DNA of 64,000 bases, taken from contig NZ_JANUCS010000001.1 in the NCBI RefSeq assembly GCF_024808815.1, positions 186,001-250,000 on the forward strand, read 5' to 3'. A program made the position numbers and the translations under genes. Of this stretch, positions 35,992 to 44,354 are shown piece after piece. The notes under the pieces were generated by a model. The model was not told the DNA's origin. It saw only the letters and a list, made by a program, of their open reading frames with translations, and ran no database searches. Numbering within the stretch: position 1 is the stretch's first letter; every line of letters begins with the position of its first letter. This DNA is from Methanosalsum natronophilum (GTDB lineage: Archaea; Halobacteriota; Methanosarcinia; Methanosarcinales; Methanosarcinaceae).

Positions 35992-36981
35992 TCAGGATTT
36001 CATATTAATTCCAGTTATAGAATCATACCTGAAATCGAATGCAGTATCACTTTCATCTTCAAATAAGAGTTCTATTTTACCAGTATTGTCTATAGTGCCA
36101 ATAGCAGCTGCTGTCAAGCCTGTTTCCTCAAAAGTAGTGATACATGGTTCTACATTATCTTCAGTGGCAGTAACAATATAACCTGTTGCGGGATAGACCT
36201 TAAGCCATTGTGCTAAAGGTACTGAATTGGGTCGTGGTATTTTGGTAATATCTACAGATGCACCTACATGACTTGACTCACAGAGCATACCAAGTGTACC
36301 AATTGTACCGGGGTTACTAATGTCCTTACCCGAGGTAACTAGTCCTGCTTCACCAAGCTTTTGCATTACCATGTACATATCCCTAACTTTTTTAGAATCT
36401 TTAAAAGATGTACTATCCCAACTATATGGAGAATTTCTGCCAATCTTACCGTCCATATCATATGCCACAATGATAATGTTACCATCTTTTGCAGTATCAC
36501 TTCGAATAATGCTATCCTTTTTAGCAATACCTATAATTGCTACTGATATGGACGTATAAGGTGTATCGGGATGCATATGTCCACCTACCATAGGCACACC
36601 AAATTTCTTAATACCTTCATTTATCCCTTGTATCAATTCATTACATATCTCTAAATTATTAGAAGCTAAAACATTCACCATTGCAATAGGTTTTCCACCC
36701 ATAGCCGAGATATCATTAACGTTCACAAGAACTGAAGTGTAACCTGCCCACCAGGGGCTTGCATCCGTGATCTTACCCCAAATACCATCCGCTGAAAAAA
36801 GTATAACATCATTACCGCCAATATCAATAACAGCTGCATCGTCCCCAAAATCAATCAGAGTAGTACCATTATAATCGTCCTTCACACTTTCAAAAAGTTT
36901 CACAACGTCTTCTATAGGCTGTTTACGTTTTACCCCTTCAAACTCACGAAGCTCTTTTATCAAACTTTTCAATTCGGACAT
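35992..36981 (-). CDS. methanogenesis marker 2 protein (AIR synthase-related)
   Basis: The 329-residue protein belongs to the PurM/AIR synthase-like ATPases (HypE, SelD, ThiL relatives): DFGDDAAVIDIGG near the N-terminus binds Mg-ATP, followed by VNVNDISAMGGKPIAMVNV and GVPMVGGHMHPDT. This set of motifs is that of methanogenesis marker 2, found throughout methanogens. Its reaction is unknown; a phosphoryl-transfer step in cofactor or modification chemistry is likely from the fold. It lies 37 bp downstream of nifB. Confidence 0.85.
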   Translation of the reverse strand: MSELKSLIKELREFEGVKRKQPIEDVVKLFESVKDDYNGTTLIDFGDDAAVIDIGGNDVILFSADGIWGKITDASPWWAGYTSVLVNVNDISAMGGKPIAMVNVLASNNLEICNELIQGINEGIKKFGVPMVGGHMHPDTPYTSISVAIIGIAKKDSIIRSDTAKDGNIIIVAYDMDGKIGRNSPYSWDSTSFKDSKKVRDMYMVMQKLGEAGLVTSGKDISNPGTIGTLGMLCESSHVGASVDITKIPRPNSVPLAQWLKVYPATGYIVTATEDNVEPCITTFEETGLTAAAIGTIDNTGKIELLFEDESDTAFDFRYDSITGINMKS

Positions 36982-37018
36982 CGAAAGTAATTCTCCATTT
37001 AAAACAGCAGTAAATCAC

Positions 37019-37957
37019 TCAATCTTTTCTAAGTTTAATTAGATTTCGACGTTCCTGACTCATCTGAGATAGATCATTTCCAATCAAACCATAAGCATCA
37101 GCCCTACATTGACGACAATGTTTCATTTGACTCACAAATTCTTCACATGCTTTTTGAGCTTGTTGGCGTTCTTCGTCTGTAGGTTCTTTTAAGGACGCAA
37201 ACTCACCTTGAGCCATCATTGGAATTATATTCATTATATGAACGTCCATATCCCTCATTTTACGAGCAATATCGACAACATGGTCCCCATTAATCTCGGG
37301 GATTAGTACAGTGTTTATCTTAACAACTATATCATTATCTACAGCAGCTTTTATTCCTTCCATCTGTTTCTCATGAAGAAGTTGAGCTGCTTTGGCCCCT
37401 TTGTAAATCTTACCATCATATACTATATGTGAATATATTTTTTCAATTAGTTCCGGATCAATTGCATTCACTGTAACAGTTAATGTAGAGATACCAAGAT
37501 CAACTAGATCATCTATCCTATCAGCTAAAGCAAGCCCGTTTGTACTAAGACATAACAATAAATCTGGGAACTCCTTTTTCACAAGTTCAAGTGTTTTGAA
37601 GGTATTCTCATTTGATAGAGGATCACCTGGGCCCGCAATACCTACTACCTTAATATATGGATGTTCTTTGGTTACTTCCCTTAGTTTAGATACAGCCTCT
37701 TCGGGACTTAGAACTTCACTCGTGACACCAGGTCTACTTTCATTCACACAATCGAATTCCCTTACACAGAATCTACACTGTACATTACAAGCTGGTGCAA
37801 CGGGCAAATGTATGCGCCCAAACTTGTGCTGTGCCTTTGAATCATAACATGGGTGGCCAGCTATTTTTCTTAGTACATCGCTTCCTTTATAGCTAGGGCA
37901 TTTTTGATCTAAGGTCTCAGAACTTTTGTCATGTGTATCTTTTTTTGTTTCTGACAT
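37019..37957 (-). CDS. nifB: NifB-type radical SAM protein
   Basis: The 312-residue protein has an N-terminal HPCYDSKAQHKFGRIHLPVA, then the radical SAM motif CNVQCRFC plus two nearby cysteines (REFDC), GPGDPLSNE and a late KHCRQCRADA pair. These are the cysteine positions of NifB, which makes the carbide-containing NifB-co Fe-S cluster. It is the short form without the NifX domain, as in methanogens. No nifHDK genes are in view, and NifB occurs in methanogens lacking nitrogenase. GGAG six bases upstream supports ATG 37957. Its partner here is methanogenesis marker 2. Confidence 0.88.
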   Translation of the reverse strand: MSETKKDTHDKSSETLDQKCPSYKGSDVLRKIAGHPCYDSKAQHKFGRIHLPVAPACNVQCRFCVREFDCVNESRPGVTSEVLSPEEAVSKLREVTKEHPYIKVVGIAGPGDPLSNENTFKTLELVKKEFPDLLLCLSTNGLALADRIDDLVDLGISTLTVTVNAIDPELIEKIYSHIVYDGKIYKGAKAAQLLHEKQMEGIKAAVDNDIVVKINTVLIPEINGDHVVDIARKMRDMDVHIMNIIPMMAQGEFASLKEPTDEERQQAQKACEEFVSQMKHCRQCRADAYGLIGNDLSQMSQERRNLIKLRKD

Positions 37958-38059
37958 TATATTCTCCATTGTATAAGGGATGAAAGTAAACTAATTCAAC
38001 TGTTAATTTGACATATAAGTTGAAATAAGTTTTGAATATTTTGATATTATATAGGCTGA

Positions 38060-38410
38060 TCATTCTATTGAACTTAGTTCACACCACTTGTTATGACCTT
38101 CCCATACCTTTACAGATAAAGGATATCCAAGTTCTTTGCTTACCTTAGCATGTATTTGTTCGCACATATTCTCAGCGCTTGGATATTCTAGAAGATCGTT
38201 TAGAAGTACATGGTCATACTGGTTCAATATCACTTTAACTTTCTGTTTAATATCATAGAAATCCATGACCATTCCAGTTTTTTTCTTTTCACCTTCAATA
38301 ACTATTTCAACCTTATAGGTATGACCATGCACAATTCCACATGAATCATGCCCTGGAAGGTAATGTGCGCTATCTATATGATCAATAATTCCAAGTCTCA
38401 TTTTCTTCAT
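38060..38410 (-). CDS. queD: 6-carboxy-5,6,7,8-tetrahydropterin synthase
   Basis: The 116-residue PTPS/QueD-fold protein has the zinc histidines in SAHYLPGHDSCG and HGHTYKVEIVIEG, the DYDH-like NQYDHVLLND and the terminal VKVWEGHNKWCE. It converts dihydroneopterin triphosphate to carboxytetrahydropterin in preQ0 synthesis for archaeosine. GGTG six bases upstream fixes ATG 38410, which overlaps the queE stop by one base (TAATG), so translation is coupled. It is the last gene of the queC-DUF366-queE-queD cluster. Confidence 0.92.
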   Translation of the reverse strand: MKKMRLGIIDHIDSAHYLPGHDSCGIVHGHTYKVEIVIEGEKKKTGMVMDFYDIKQKVKVILNQYDHVLLNDLLEYPSAENMCEQIHAKVSKELGYPLSVKVWEGHNKWCELSSIE

Positions 38411-39126
38411 TAAAGACACCCTAACATTTTATGTGATTGTGGGATTATCCTTGCATCGATAATATTTAATAGTTTATTTTGAAACTGTAACAAAACATCT
38501 AAGTCACACCTATCAGTGGGTGATGTTACTGGTTGTAGAACAATGCATGATATGTATTGAGATATTTCTGTAACTATATCGTAGATTTGTTCAGTTTCCG
38601 TATATTTTGAGATGATGACTTTAGCAAAACAATCCCTAGTCTTAGTAGTCCTAAGTTCCTTAAAGCATTTAATAGTTGAATCAATATGTGAACTGAGTTC
38701 AGGTACATTGACATCACCCTGCATCTTAATATCTCCTGAAACGAACCTGATCTTATCACTTATTTGTCTTGCATTCTCAGGGAGTGTCATATTAGATTCA
38801 AGATATAATGGATATCTTGTATCAAGTTCTTGAATAAAATCACTGTACAAGAGAGGTTCACCTCCAGTAAGGGATATGGAATGCACTTGATCAAACCTTG
38901 AAACAAGTTCATTGAGTCTTGAAGGTGTTATTGGATTTGCCATACTCTCAAACTCAAAAGAACCTGGTATTCGCTCGAACTTAAAGTATTTATCAGTCTT
39001 TTGAGGCGTGTCGCAATAAGAACATGACAAGTTACAGCCAGCAAATCTTACAAAAACTTGCCTCATTCCTATATAAGGACCTTCACCTTGAACCGAACAG
39101 AATATCTCTTGCAAGGGTGCATCCAT
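38410..39126 (-). CDS. queE: 7-carboxy-7-deazaguanine synthase
   Basis: The 238-residue radical SAM enzyme has EIFCSVQGEGPYIGMRQVFV, the cluster motif CNLSCSYCDTPQ and SLTGGEPLLYSD, all typical of QueE. It contracts carboxytetrahydropterin to the 7-deazaguanine ring. Start and stop codons overlap those of the DUF366 gene and queD in TAATG junctions, so the three are tightly coupled. Confidence 0.93.
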   Translation of the reverse strand: MDAPLQEIFCSVQGEGPYIGMRQVFVRFAGCNLSCSYCDTPQKTDKYFKFERIPGSFEFESMANPITPSRLNELVSRFDQVHSISLTGGEPLLYSDFIQELDTRYPLYLESNMTLPENARQISDKIRFVSGDIKMQGDVNVPELSSHIDSTIKCFKELRTTKTRDCFAKVIISKYTETEQIYDIVTEISQYISCIVLQPVTSPTDRCDLDVLLQFQNKLLNIIDARIIPQSHKMLGCL

Positions 39127-39689
39127 TAAAACACGTCCAATGGTCTTGATTTTCTTAAATCCGCCTCAATATCATTAAACTCAGTACAGTACCTCTGAGC
39201 AATTTTATGCATTATAGCAGAAACTGTCTCATCTCCATTTATGCCAGCCATATCTAAACTACCATAACTATCATGTACTACATTCAAACCAAAATGTATC
39301 TTTTGAGATACTGAAGATACACTGGCTATAGATACTGATAACTTTTTGGAGTTGATGAAAAGGTCATCACCATCACGCATAATATTCATACAATATTCAC
39401 TTAATATCTCTGCAACAATATTCACAAAAAGCCTTTGCCGCGTGTATACTAGTTTTAAGTTATTTGAATCAAAGTGTTCTATTATAAAATGGATCATGTC
39501 AGTGGATACTATAGACTCGTTTAGGACCTTATCCTCAAGGTCGATCATATGTTCAATATTAACATCACAAGGACCTCTAAAAGAAACAATTGTATCTTCG
39601 CTCACTTTAAACTTCGTATATGCCCACAACGATGAGATTTGACTCCCATCATATCGAAGTTGCTCATCAGTTAAAACAATTGGTCTCAT
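39126..39689 (-). CDS. DUF366 family protein
   Basis: The 187-residue protein matches the DUF366 pattern by eye: an N-terminal YDGSQISSLWAY, FRGPCDVNIEHMIDLED, and later HFGLNVV and the terminal DIEADLRKSRPLDVF. The family has no proved activity that I know of. Position inside the preQ0 operon suggests a role in archaeosine or folate/pterin metabolism, perhaps at the GTP cyclohydrolase step, which is not otherwise present here. That role is inference. Confidence 0.8.
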   Translation of the reverse strand: MRPIVLTDEQLRYDGSQISSLWAYTKFKVSEDTIVSFRGPCDVNIEHMIDLEDKVLNESIVSTDMIHFIIEHFDSNNLKLVYTRQRLFVNIVAEILSEYCMNIMRDGDDLFINSKKLSVSIASVSSVSQKIHFGLNVVHDSYGSLDMAGINGDETVSAIMHKIAQRYCTEFNDIEADLRKSRPLDVF

Positions 39690-39710
39690 GTATATTTACC
39701 TACAAAAACA

Positions 39711-40394
39711 TTATCTCAAACATGGATCTTCCATACCCACTTCTTCAAATGCTATTTTCCTTCTAACACAACTCTCACATACACCGCACGGTTTATCATC
39801 ACCGTAATAACAGCTCCAGCTAAATTCAAGTGGGGCCTTTACATCTACCCCTTTCCTTACAATCGCTTCTTTATCATAAGATAGGAGAGGTGCATATACT
39901 TCAACACTTTTTTGAGTTGAATATGATAATGACAAGTTAACCGACTTCATGAAACTTTCAGAATTATCAGGAAATGTACTAGCTTCTTCTTCATTAAAAC
40001 CAACGATAATATAATCACAGCCCATGCTTTCTGCAAAACTTGCAGCGATATTGATCATAACACCATTCCTGTTTGGAACCCATACTTGCCTCGCAGATTC
40101 TGTTACAATATCCATATCATCTTCGTTTATTTCTTCCTGAGATAAATGTGGGATTGATTTATCTTTATTCACTAAAGACGTTTTAGTGATTGATTCAAGC
40201 CAATCGAGTTTAATTATATCATAGGGTATACTCATATGTTCACAGAAACGTTTAGACACTCCTATCTCCTTTTTTGCTGCACGTTGTCCATAATCAAACA
40301 CAATAGCCAAATTTATATTAATTCCTTCATTCATAGCAACAGATGTGGCTACAATTGAATCAAGTCCACCACTTAATAAAGATATACTTTTCAT
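39711..40394 (-). CDS. queC: 7-cyano-7-deazaguanine synthase
   Basis: The 227-residue ATP-dependent enzyme has the PP-loop SLLSGGLDSIVATSVA, the FDYGQRAAKKE motif and the zinc cysteines near the C-terminus (CYYGDDKPCGVCESCVRRK). It converts carboxydeazaguanine to preQ0, used for archaeosine in tRNA. ATG 40394 follows TGAGTG; the GTG at 40403 is less likely. It is the first gene of the cluster, 21 bp before DUF366. Confidence 0.93.
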   Translation of the reverse strand: MKSISLLSGGLDSIVATSVAMNEGININLAIVFDYGQRAAKKEIGVSKRFCEHMSIPYDIIKLDWLESITKTSLVNKDKSIPHLSQEEINEDDMDIVTESARQVWVPNRNGVMINIAASFAESMGCDYIIVGFNEEEASTFPDNSESFMKSVNLSLSYSTQKSVEVYAPLLSYDKEAIVRKGVDVKAPLEFSWSCYYGDDKPCGVCESCVRRKIAFEEVGMEDPCLR

Positions 40395-40465
40395 ATTAAA
40401 CACTCATTTTGAGTTGACTAAGGTTTTATCTAGTTCACAATAAAACAATAAAAAGATTGTTAATA

Positions 40466-40803
40466 CTACCTTGTCAAGTATCCCCACCTTACGGAAGGAG
40501 ACTCCTGCTTTTTTAGTTGATTGAAATCAAATGCAACATCATGTTCTTCAGAATCACAGTTCTTACACTAACAGTTTCTACTTATTAAATAATGACTGTG
40601 TCAGGGACATAAGAGAAGGATTCTATTGCTACCTCAGTTAGGCCATTTTCTTCGACATCCCCGTTTTCTTCATCTGGCAATAGATCGTCATCATTGGCTT
40701 CTTCGGCCCTTTCCTCTAGATAACCTTCCTCGTCATAGTCCATGCACCCCACAGACAACAAAGCAACTGTTACAAATGTAAGAATCATTAACACCTTTTT
40801 CAT
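40466..40803 (-). pseudogene. decayed cupredoxin lipoprotein
   Basis: The frame from ATG 40803 to the stop at 40585 encodes a lipoprotein signal peptide with lipobox LLSVGC, an acidic linker, and then VAIESFSYVPDTVII, the opening strand of a plastocyanin-like domain. It stops there with two tandem stop codons. In another frame downstream (40561-40466) the remnant NCDSEEHDVAFDFNQL looks like the later histidine-bearing strand of the same fold. A shift plus several stops have broken what was once a secreted copper-binding lipoprotein. The 72-residue stub may still be translated. Confidence 0.65.
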
Positions 40804-40990
40804 AATCTCACCTGCACTAAATATTTGAATTTAATGAATTGAATATAAGCTTTGAATTTAACCTCTACTCAATATAATTTTCTAGTTCATGTTATAAAAA
40901 ACATTTTAAACACCCATTCTCTTTAAAGATATCACAATTAACGGTTCTATTTGACAAATGATTTAAAACTCACACATCAATATTTTATAA

Positions 40991-41250
40991 TTAAAGCGTA
41001 AAACCACTATGTCTTTAGCATAGTGGATGTAAGCGTCAACTATATTATAAATAAGTCTCAATATGTATGTAATTAACCGATGGCGAGAACCAAGCCAAAA
41101 GGAATTAAAACTGGACACCCATGGGATAGGGGTCTTCGTAAAGGGTTCCCATAGTTCGTTGCCTTTCCAGTTGGGTATGAACTGTGATATCAGATTCCTC
41201 AAGGAATCGGTCGAAGGAAGCACCTGAGTCTTTAGCTCAGGAGTAGTTCA
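40991..41250 (+). mobile_element. IS200/IS605-derived remnant (transposase-less, both ends kept)
   Basis: The left end has an 8-bp hairpin, CCACTATG-tctttag-CATAGTGG (41004-41026), followed by ATGTAAGCGTC. The right end has GATTCC-tcaa-GGAATC (41193-41208) and CCTGAG-tctttag-CTCAGG (41223-41241), followed by GAGTAGTTCAC. Both terminal hairpins share the same 7-nt loop. Subterminal hairpins of this kind are typical of IS200/IS605-family elements of methanogens. No transposase or TnpB reading frame fits in the 260 bp, so it is an internally deleted, MITE-like copy. Exact borders are uncertain. It ends about 14 bp before the F390 synthetase-like gene. Confidence 0.7.
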
Positions 41251-41263
41251 CTGAGGACTTGTT

Positions 41264-42613
41264 ATGAGCACATACTTCAATCCGGAAATGGAAACTATGG
41301 AGCGTAGTGAACTAGAAGCACTTGTTGACGAACGCATCAGGTACACAGTACAATACGCTGCAGAAAATTCTCCATTTTATAAAAAATGGTTCAAAGAGAA
41401 TAATATCGACCCCAAGACCATAAAAGAACATGAAGACCTTTTAAGACTCCCAATAATAAATGGAGATATGTTAAAACAACACCAACCTCCTATAACAGAT
41501 AATTTCGAGTTTAAAAGTGTTGATTGGAACAATGTTTTCACTATCCATGAAACAAGTGGAACCACAGGAATTCCTAAATCCTTCTTCTTAACATGGGATG
41601 ATTGGATGAGGTTTGCACAAAAATATTCTCGTGCATTCGCATCTCAAGGTTTTGGTCAAGGAGATAGAGTAGTGATTTGTGCATCCTATGGAATGAATGT
41701 AGGTGCAAATACAATGACATTAGCTGCAAAGGATGTTGGGATGGCCATAATACCAACAGGTAAATGTACATTCCCAGTTAGAATAATGGAATCATATAAG
41801 CCTACTTCTATTGTGGGGAGTGTATTCAAGTTGATAAAACTTGCCGAACGTATGGAAGATAATGGGATGAACCCTGCAGAATCAAGCATACAAAAACTGA
41901 TTGTTGGTGGAGAAGGGTTTGCAGACGAATCCAGACAATACGTATCCGAGATATGGAACTGTGACGTGTATAATACTTATGGTAGCACTGAAGGAACTAT
42001 GTGTGGCGAATGTACTGAAATTGCTGGCCTCCATGTACCAGAAGACCTTGTACACCTTGACGTCTATGACCCATATTCAGGCAATTATGTAAATGAAGGA
42101 GAATGTGGTAGAGCTATTTTGACAACTTTGTTACCTGTTGGAGAAAAATGTGGTAATTTGCTTTTAAATTACGATACGGAGGATACCACATTAATACACA
42201 CAAAGAAAAGATGTGCTTGTGGAAGAACACATATGAGGATAGAAAATCCACAACGTGAAGCTGAAACCTTTTGGATATTAGGTGCGCCCTTCAACCGTGT
42301 CGATGTAGAAAGAGGAGTTTTCCAAAGAGAGAACATGGAATACCTTACAGGAGAATATGAAGCTTTTATCTATGGAGGAGATGACGAAGGCGAAACCGTG
42401 CTCAGGGTTAGTGTGGAGTGCAAAGATAAAAGTGATACTGACAAAGAACTAATAAAAGAAAATTTCTTGAACTCTTTCCTAAAATATAAACCACCACTAA
42501 AACAAGCGCATGGGGATGGATTACTAAAAATATTGTTCAATTTCACTCAAATAGGTGACCTAGAACTGTATAAAGTAAAAGGTCGCCCAAAAAGAGTTGT
42601 TGATAGAAGGTAA
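41264..42613 (+). CDS. coenzyme F390 synthetase / phenylacetate-CoA ligase family protein
   Basis: The 449-residue AMP-forming enzyme has HETSGTTGIPKSFFLTW, YNTYGSTEGTMCGE and a cysteine site KKRCACGRTH, followed by a full C-terminal region ending KVKGRPKRVVDR. F390 synthetase adenylylates F420 under oxidative conditions, and this is the usual annotation of such proteins in methanogens; the activity is not proved by the sequence. GAGG seven bases before ATG 41264 is close to the right end of the IS remnant, so that insertion may have altered its promoter. It is a longer paralogue of the short enzyme at 17068-18219. Confidence 0.82.
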   Translation: MSTYFNPEMETMERSELEALVDERIRYTVQYAAENSPFYKKWFKENNIDPKTIKEHEDLLRLPIINGDMLKQHQPPITDNFEFKSVDWNNVFTIHETSGTTGIPKSFFLTWDDWMRFAQKYSRAFASQGFGQGDRVVICASYGMNVGANTMTLAAKDVGMAIIPTGKCTFPVRIMESYKPTSIVGSVFKLIKLAERMEDNGMNPAESSIQKLIVGGEGFADESRQYVSEIWNCDVYNTYGSTEGTMCGECTEIAGLHVPEDLVHLDVYDPYSGNYVNEGECGRAILTTLLPVGEKCGNLLLNYDTEDTTLIHTKKRCACGRTHMRIENPQREAETFWILGAPFNRVDVERGVFQRENMEYLTGEYEAFIYGGDDEGETVLRVSVECKDKSDTDKELIKENFLNSFLKYKPPLKQAHGDGLLKILFNFTQIGDLELYKVKGRPKRVVDRR

Positions 42614-42757
42614 GTGTTTAATTTTTAATAAAGTTCGATCCAAAAAAATATCCAGTATCAGCTTATCCAATAACACATAGATGAATTCGAAATAACTATA
42701 TATTATAGTTGCTAATTACGTAATGTAATAAAATTAATTAAAGGGTGTGATTAAAGA

Positions 42758-43024
42758 ATGTTATTTTTAGATATAAGCACATGGGAACCACATGACAGAG
42801 ATGAGATCTTAAAACACTTCAAAGACATAAAAGTTCCTGAAGGTATCAAGATCAAGAACCAGTGGATTGACTTAAGTGGTGGCAGATACTTCATATTATA
42901 TGAAGCAGAATCTGCAGAAGCTGTTGGTGCATTCAATCTACCTTGGTCAGATGTATGTGTAATTGAATCAATACCTGTCATGGAAACAGGCGAATTCATG
43001 AGTTTAATGTCAAAATATAAGTAA
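42758..43024 (+). CDS. DUF3303 family small protein
   Basis: The 88-residue protein has the DUF3303 pattern FLDISTWEPHDRDEILKHF...IKIKNQWIDLSGGRYFILYEAE and ends with a ferredoxin-like alpha/beta ending. It probably forms a small dimeric alpha-beta barrel. No function is known. GGGTGTGATT upstream of ATG 42758 serves as SD. It is monocistronic with a terminator directly after it. Confidence 0.82.
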   Translation: MLFLDISTWEPHDRDEILKHFKDIKVPEGIKIKNQWIDLSGGRYFILYEAESAEAVGAFNLPWSDVCVIESIPVMETGEFMSLMSKYK

Positions 43025-43035
43025 TTAAGACAATA

Positions 43036-43067
43036 AGGTGAGATTTCTATAAACTCATCTTTTTTTC
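43036..43067 (+). terminator. hairpin plus T7 terminator after the DUF3303 gene
   Basis: AGGTGAGATTT pairs with AAACTCATCT through one bulge and a G-T wobble, followed by seven to eight T residues. It starts 12 bp after the stop codon. Confidence 0.6.
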
Positions 43068-43136
43068 TAAAATTTTTCAATATAGAACTTCTATTTAGTT
43101 CACTAATCCTATATTTTACTCACAAATAAAATTAAA

Positions 43137-43394
43137 TTATATATTAATTTGTTTTAGAGTGTAAGGTGTTGCTAACTCAATTGATGTACTTGCATATGCT
43201 TCAGATTCGTTAATGAAATCTAGATCTATTATAGGACTTTGATCATCTAGGTCACAATATTGACTTTCCACACCATTTCCTTCACTTAGACAACCGATAA
43301 ATGGAACCATCAATGTCATTAACATGATGGTCATAATTACCAATGGAATCTGTTTCTTAAAACCTTTTATTCTTTTGATTTTCATTAAACCCAT
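43137..43394 (-). CDS. small putative lipoprotein
   Basis: The 85-residue product has a basic N-terminus (MKIKRIKGFKKQ), a hydrophobic signal segment and a lipobox-like VPFIGC, leaving only about 50 mature residues. These are acidic, with one further Cys (ESQYC), and show no recognisable domain. A GAGG site precedes ATG 43394. It may be a truncated copy of a longer surface lipoprotein, as the mature part is so short. The 43395-43715 stretch upstream contains nothing I can identify apart from AT-rich DNA. Confidence 0.5.
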   Translation of the reverse strand: MGLMKIKRIKGFKKQIPLVIMTIMLMTLMVPFIGCLSEGNGVESQYCDLDDQSPIIDLDFINESEAYASTSIELATPYTLKQINI

Positions 43395-43715
43395 GAATCC
43401 TCTTTCCTGTAAATTCTGTTTTTATTTTGATCACAGTAACAAAACAAATTATCAATAAGAATCTAGTTAAATAGGTTAAATAAGTATCTATCCAATCAAA
43501 TAATTAGGATTAGTTGAACCTATCATCTCACATCAAAAAAAACATTTTAGAAAATATGATTGGACAGAGCAAAAGTTGTGAAGTGATGGATATTTCTGTA
43601 GTGCCATAGAAAATGTCGTAAAGAGATTGTAACAAAATACGTTACGTACTCAATCAGAGATGAGCTGGTGTTTACATCCCTTTTACTAAAAATATTTTTA
43701 CACTTTTTCTATATA

Positions 43716-44336
43716 TTAGTTCTTTTTTGAATTAAGTTTTATGTATTCCACAACATCTCCTGCCTGCACTTTAAACTCACCATCTACCAGTGGGGTTGTA
43801 TCGTATTTATAATGGAACTTGCCTTCTTCATTTGTGGGAATTGTTTGAACGGCTTCTATACCCAGAACGATACTGTCCTTACCATCTTCAGCATCGCCAT
43901 CAATTCTTATATCATAAGTACCTGAGGGTACATTTGAATCCGAGAATATCGCAACACCATCTTTTGCTTGAGACGTACGTGTAAACATAACAAACATCTT
44001 TACTGTAAAGTTGAGGTTCTTTGCACCCACTGCTTTAACAGTATACCGATTAGGAGCTTCGGGGATAGCTACTCTGTCAAACTCGAAAAAGTATTTCCCA
44101 TCATTTACAGGTATTTCTTTTTCAAAAGTTACACTTACTTCAATTTTAGAGTTTGGTTTCGCTGTACCCCAAGCTTCAAGCACATCACCTACTGTTGGAT
44201 CTGGCGGTTTGATCGATAGTTCAGTTACTGATGAATCCAAGCTTTTATCTTCATCACTATTCTTTTCAGGTCCTATTATTCCAGTAATCGATTTCTTTAT
44301 TTTTTGATATCCATAGGCTCCAATTCCAGATTTCAT
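43716..44336 (-). CDS. beta-rich repeat protein of unknown function
   Basis: From ATG 44336 (GGAGTG eight bases upstream) the product has 206 residues. Two similar beta-rich segments, ending in VNDGKYFFEFDRVAIP and TNEEGKFHYKYDTTPLVDG, suggest a duplicated Ig-like sandwich, as in archaeal surface-layer-associated proteins. There is no signal peptide or membrane helix, so secretion is unclear. It lies 18 bp downstream of the amino acid dehydrogenase gene and may share its transcript. I do not recognise a named family. Confidence 0.6.
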   Translation of the reverse strand: MKSGIGAYGYQKIKKSITGIIGPEKNSDEDKSLDSSVTELSIKPPDPTVGDVLEAWGTAKPNSKIEVSVTFEKEIPVNDGKYFFEFDRVAIPEAPNRYTVKAVGAKNLNFTVKMFVMFTRTSQAKDGVAIFSDSNVPSGTYDIRIDGDAEDGKDSIVLGIEAVQTIPTNEEGKFHYKYDTTPLVDGEFKVQAGDVVEYIKLNSKKN

Positions 44337-44354
44337 TGATATCACACTCCTAAT

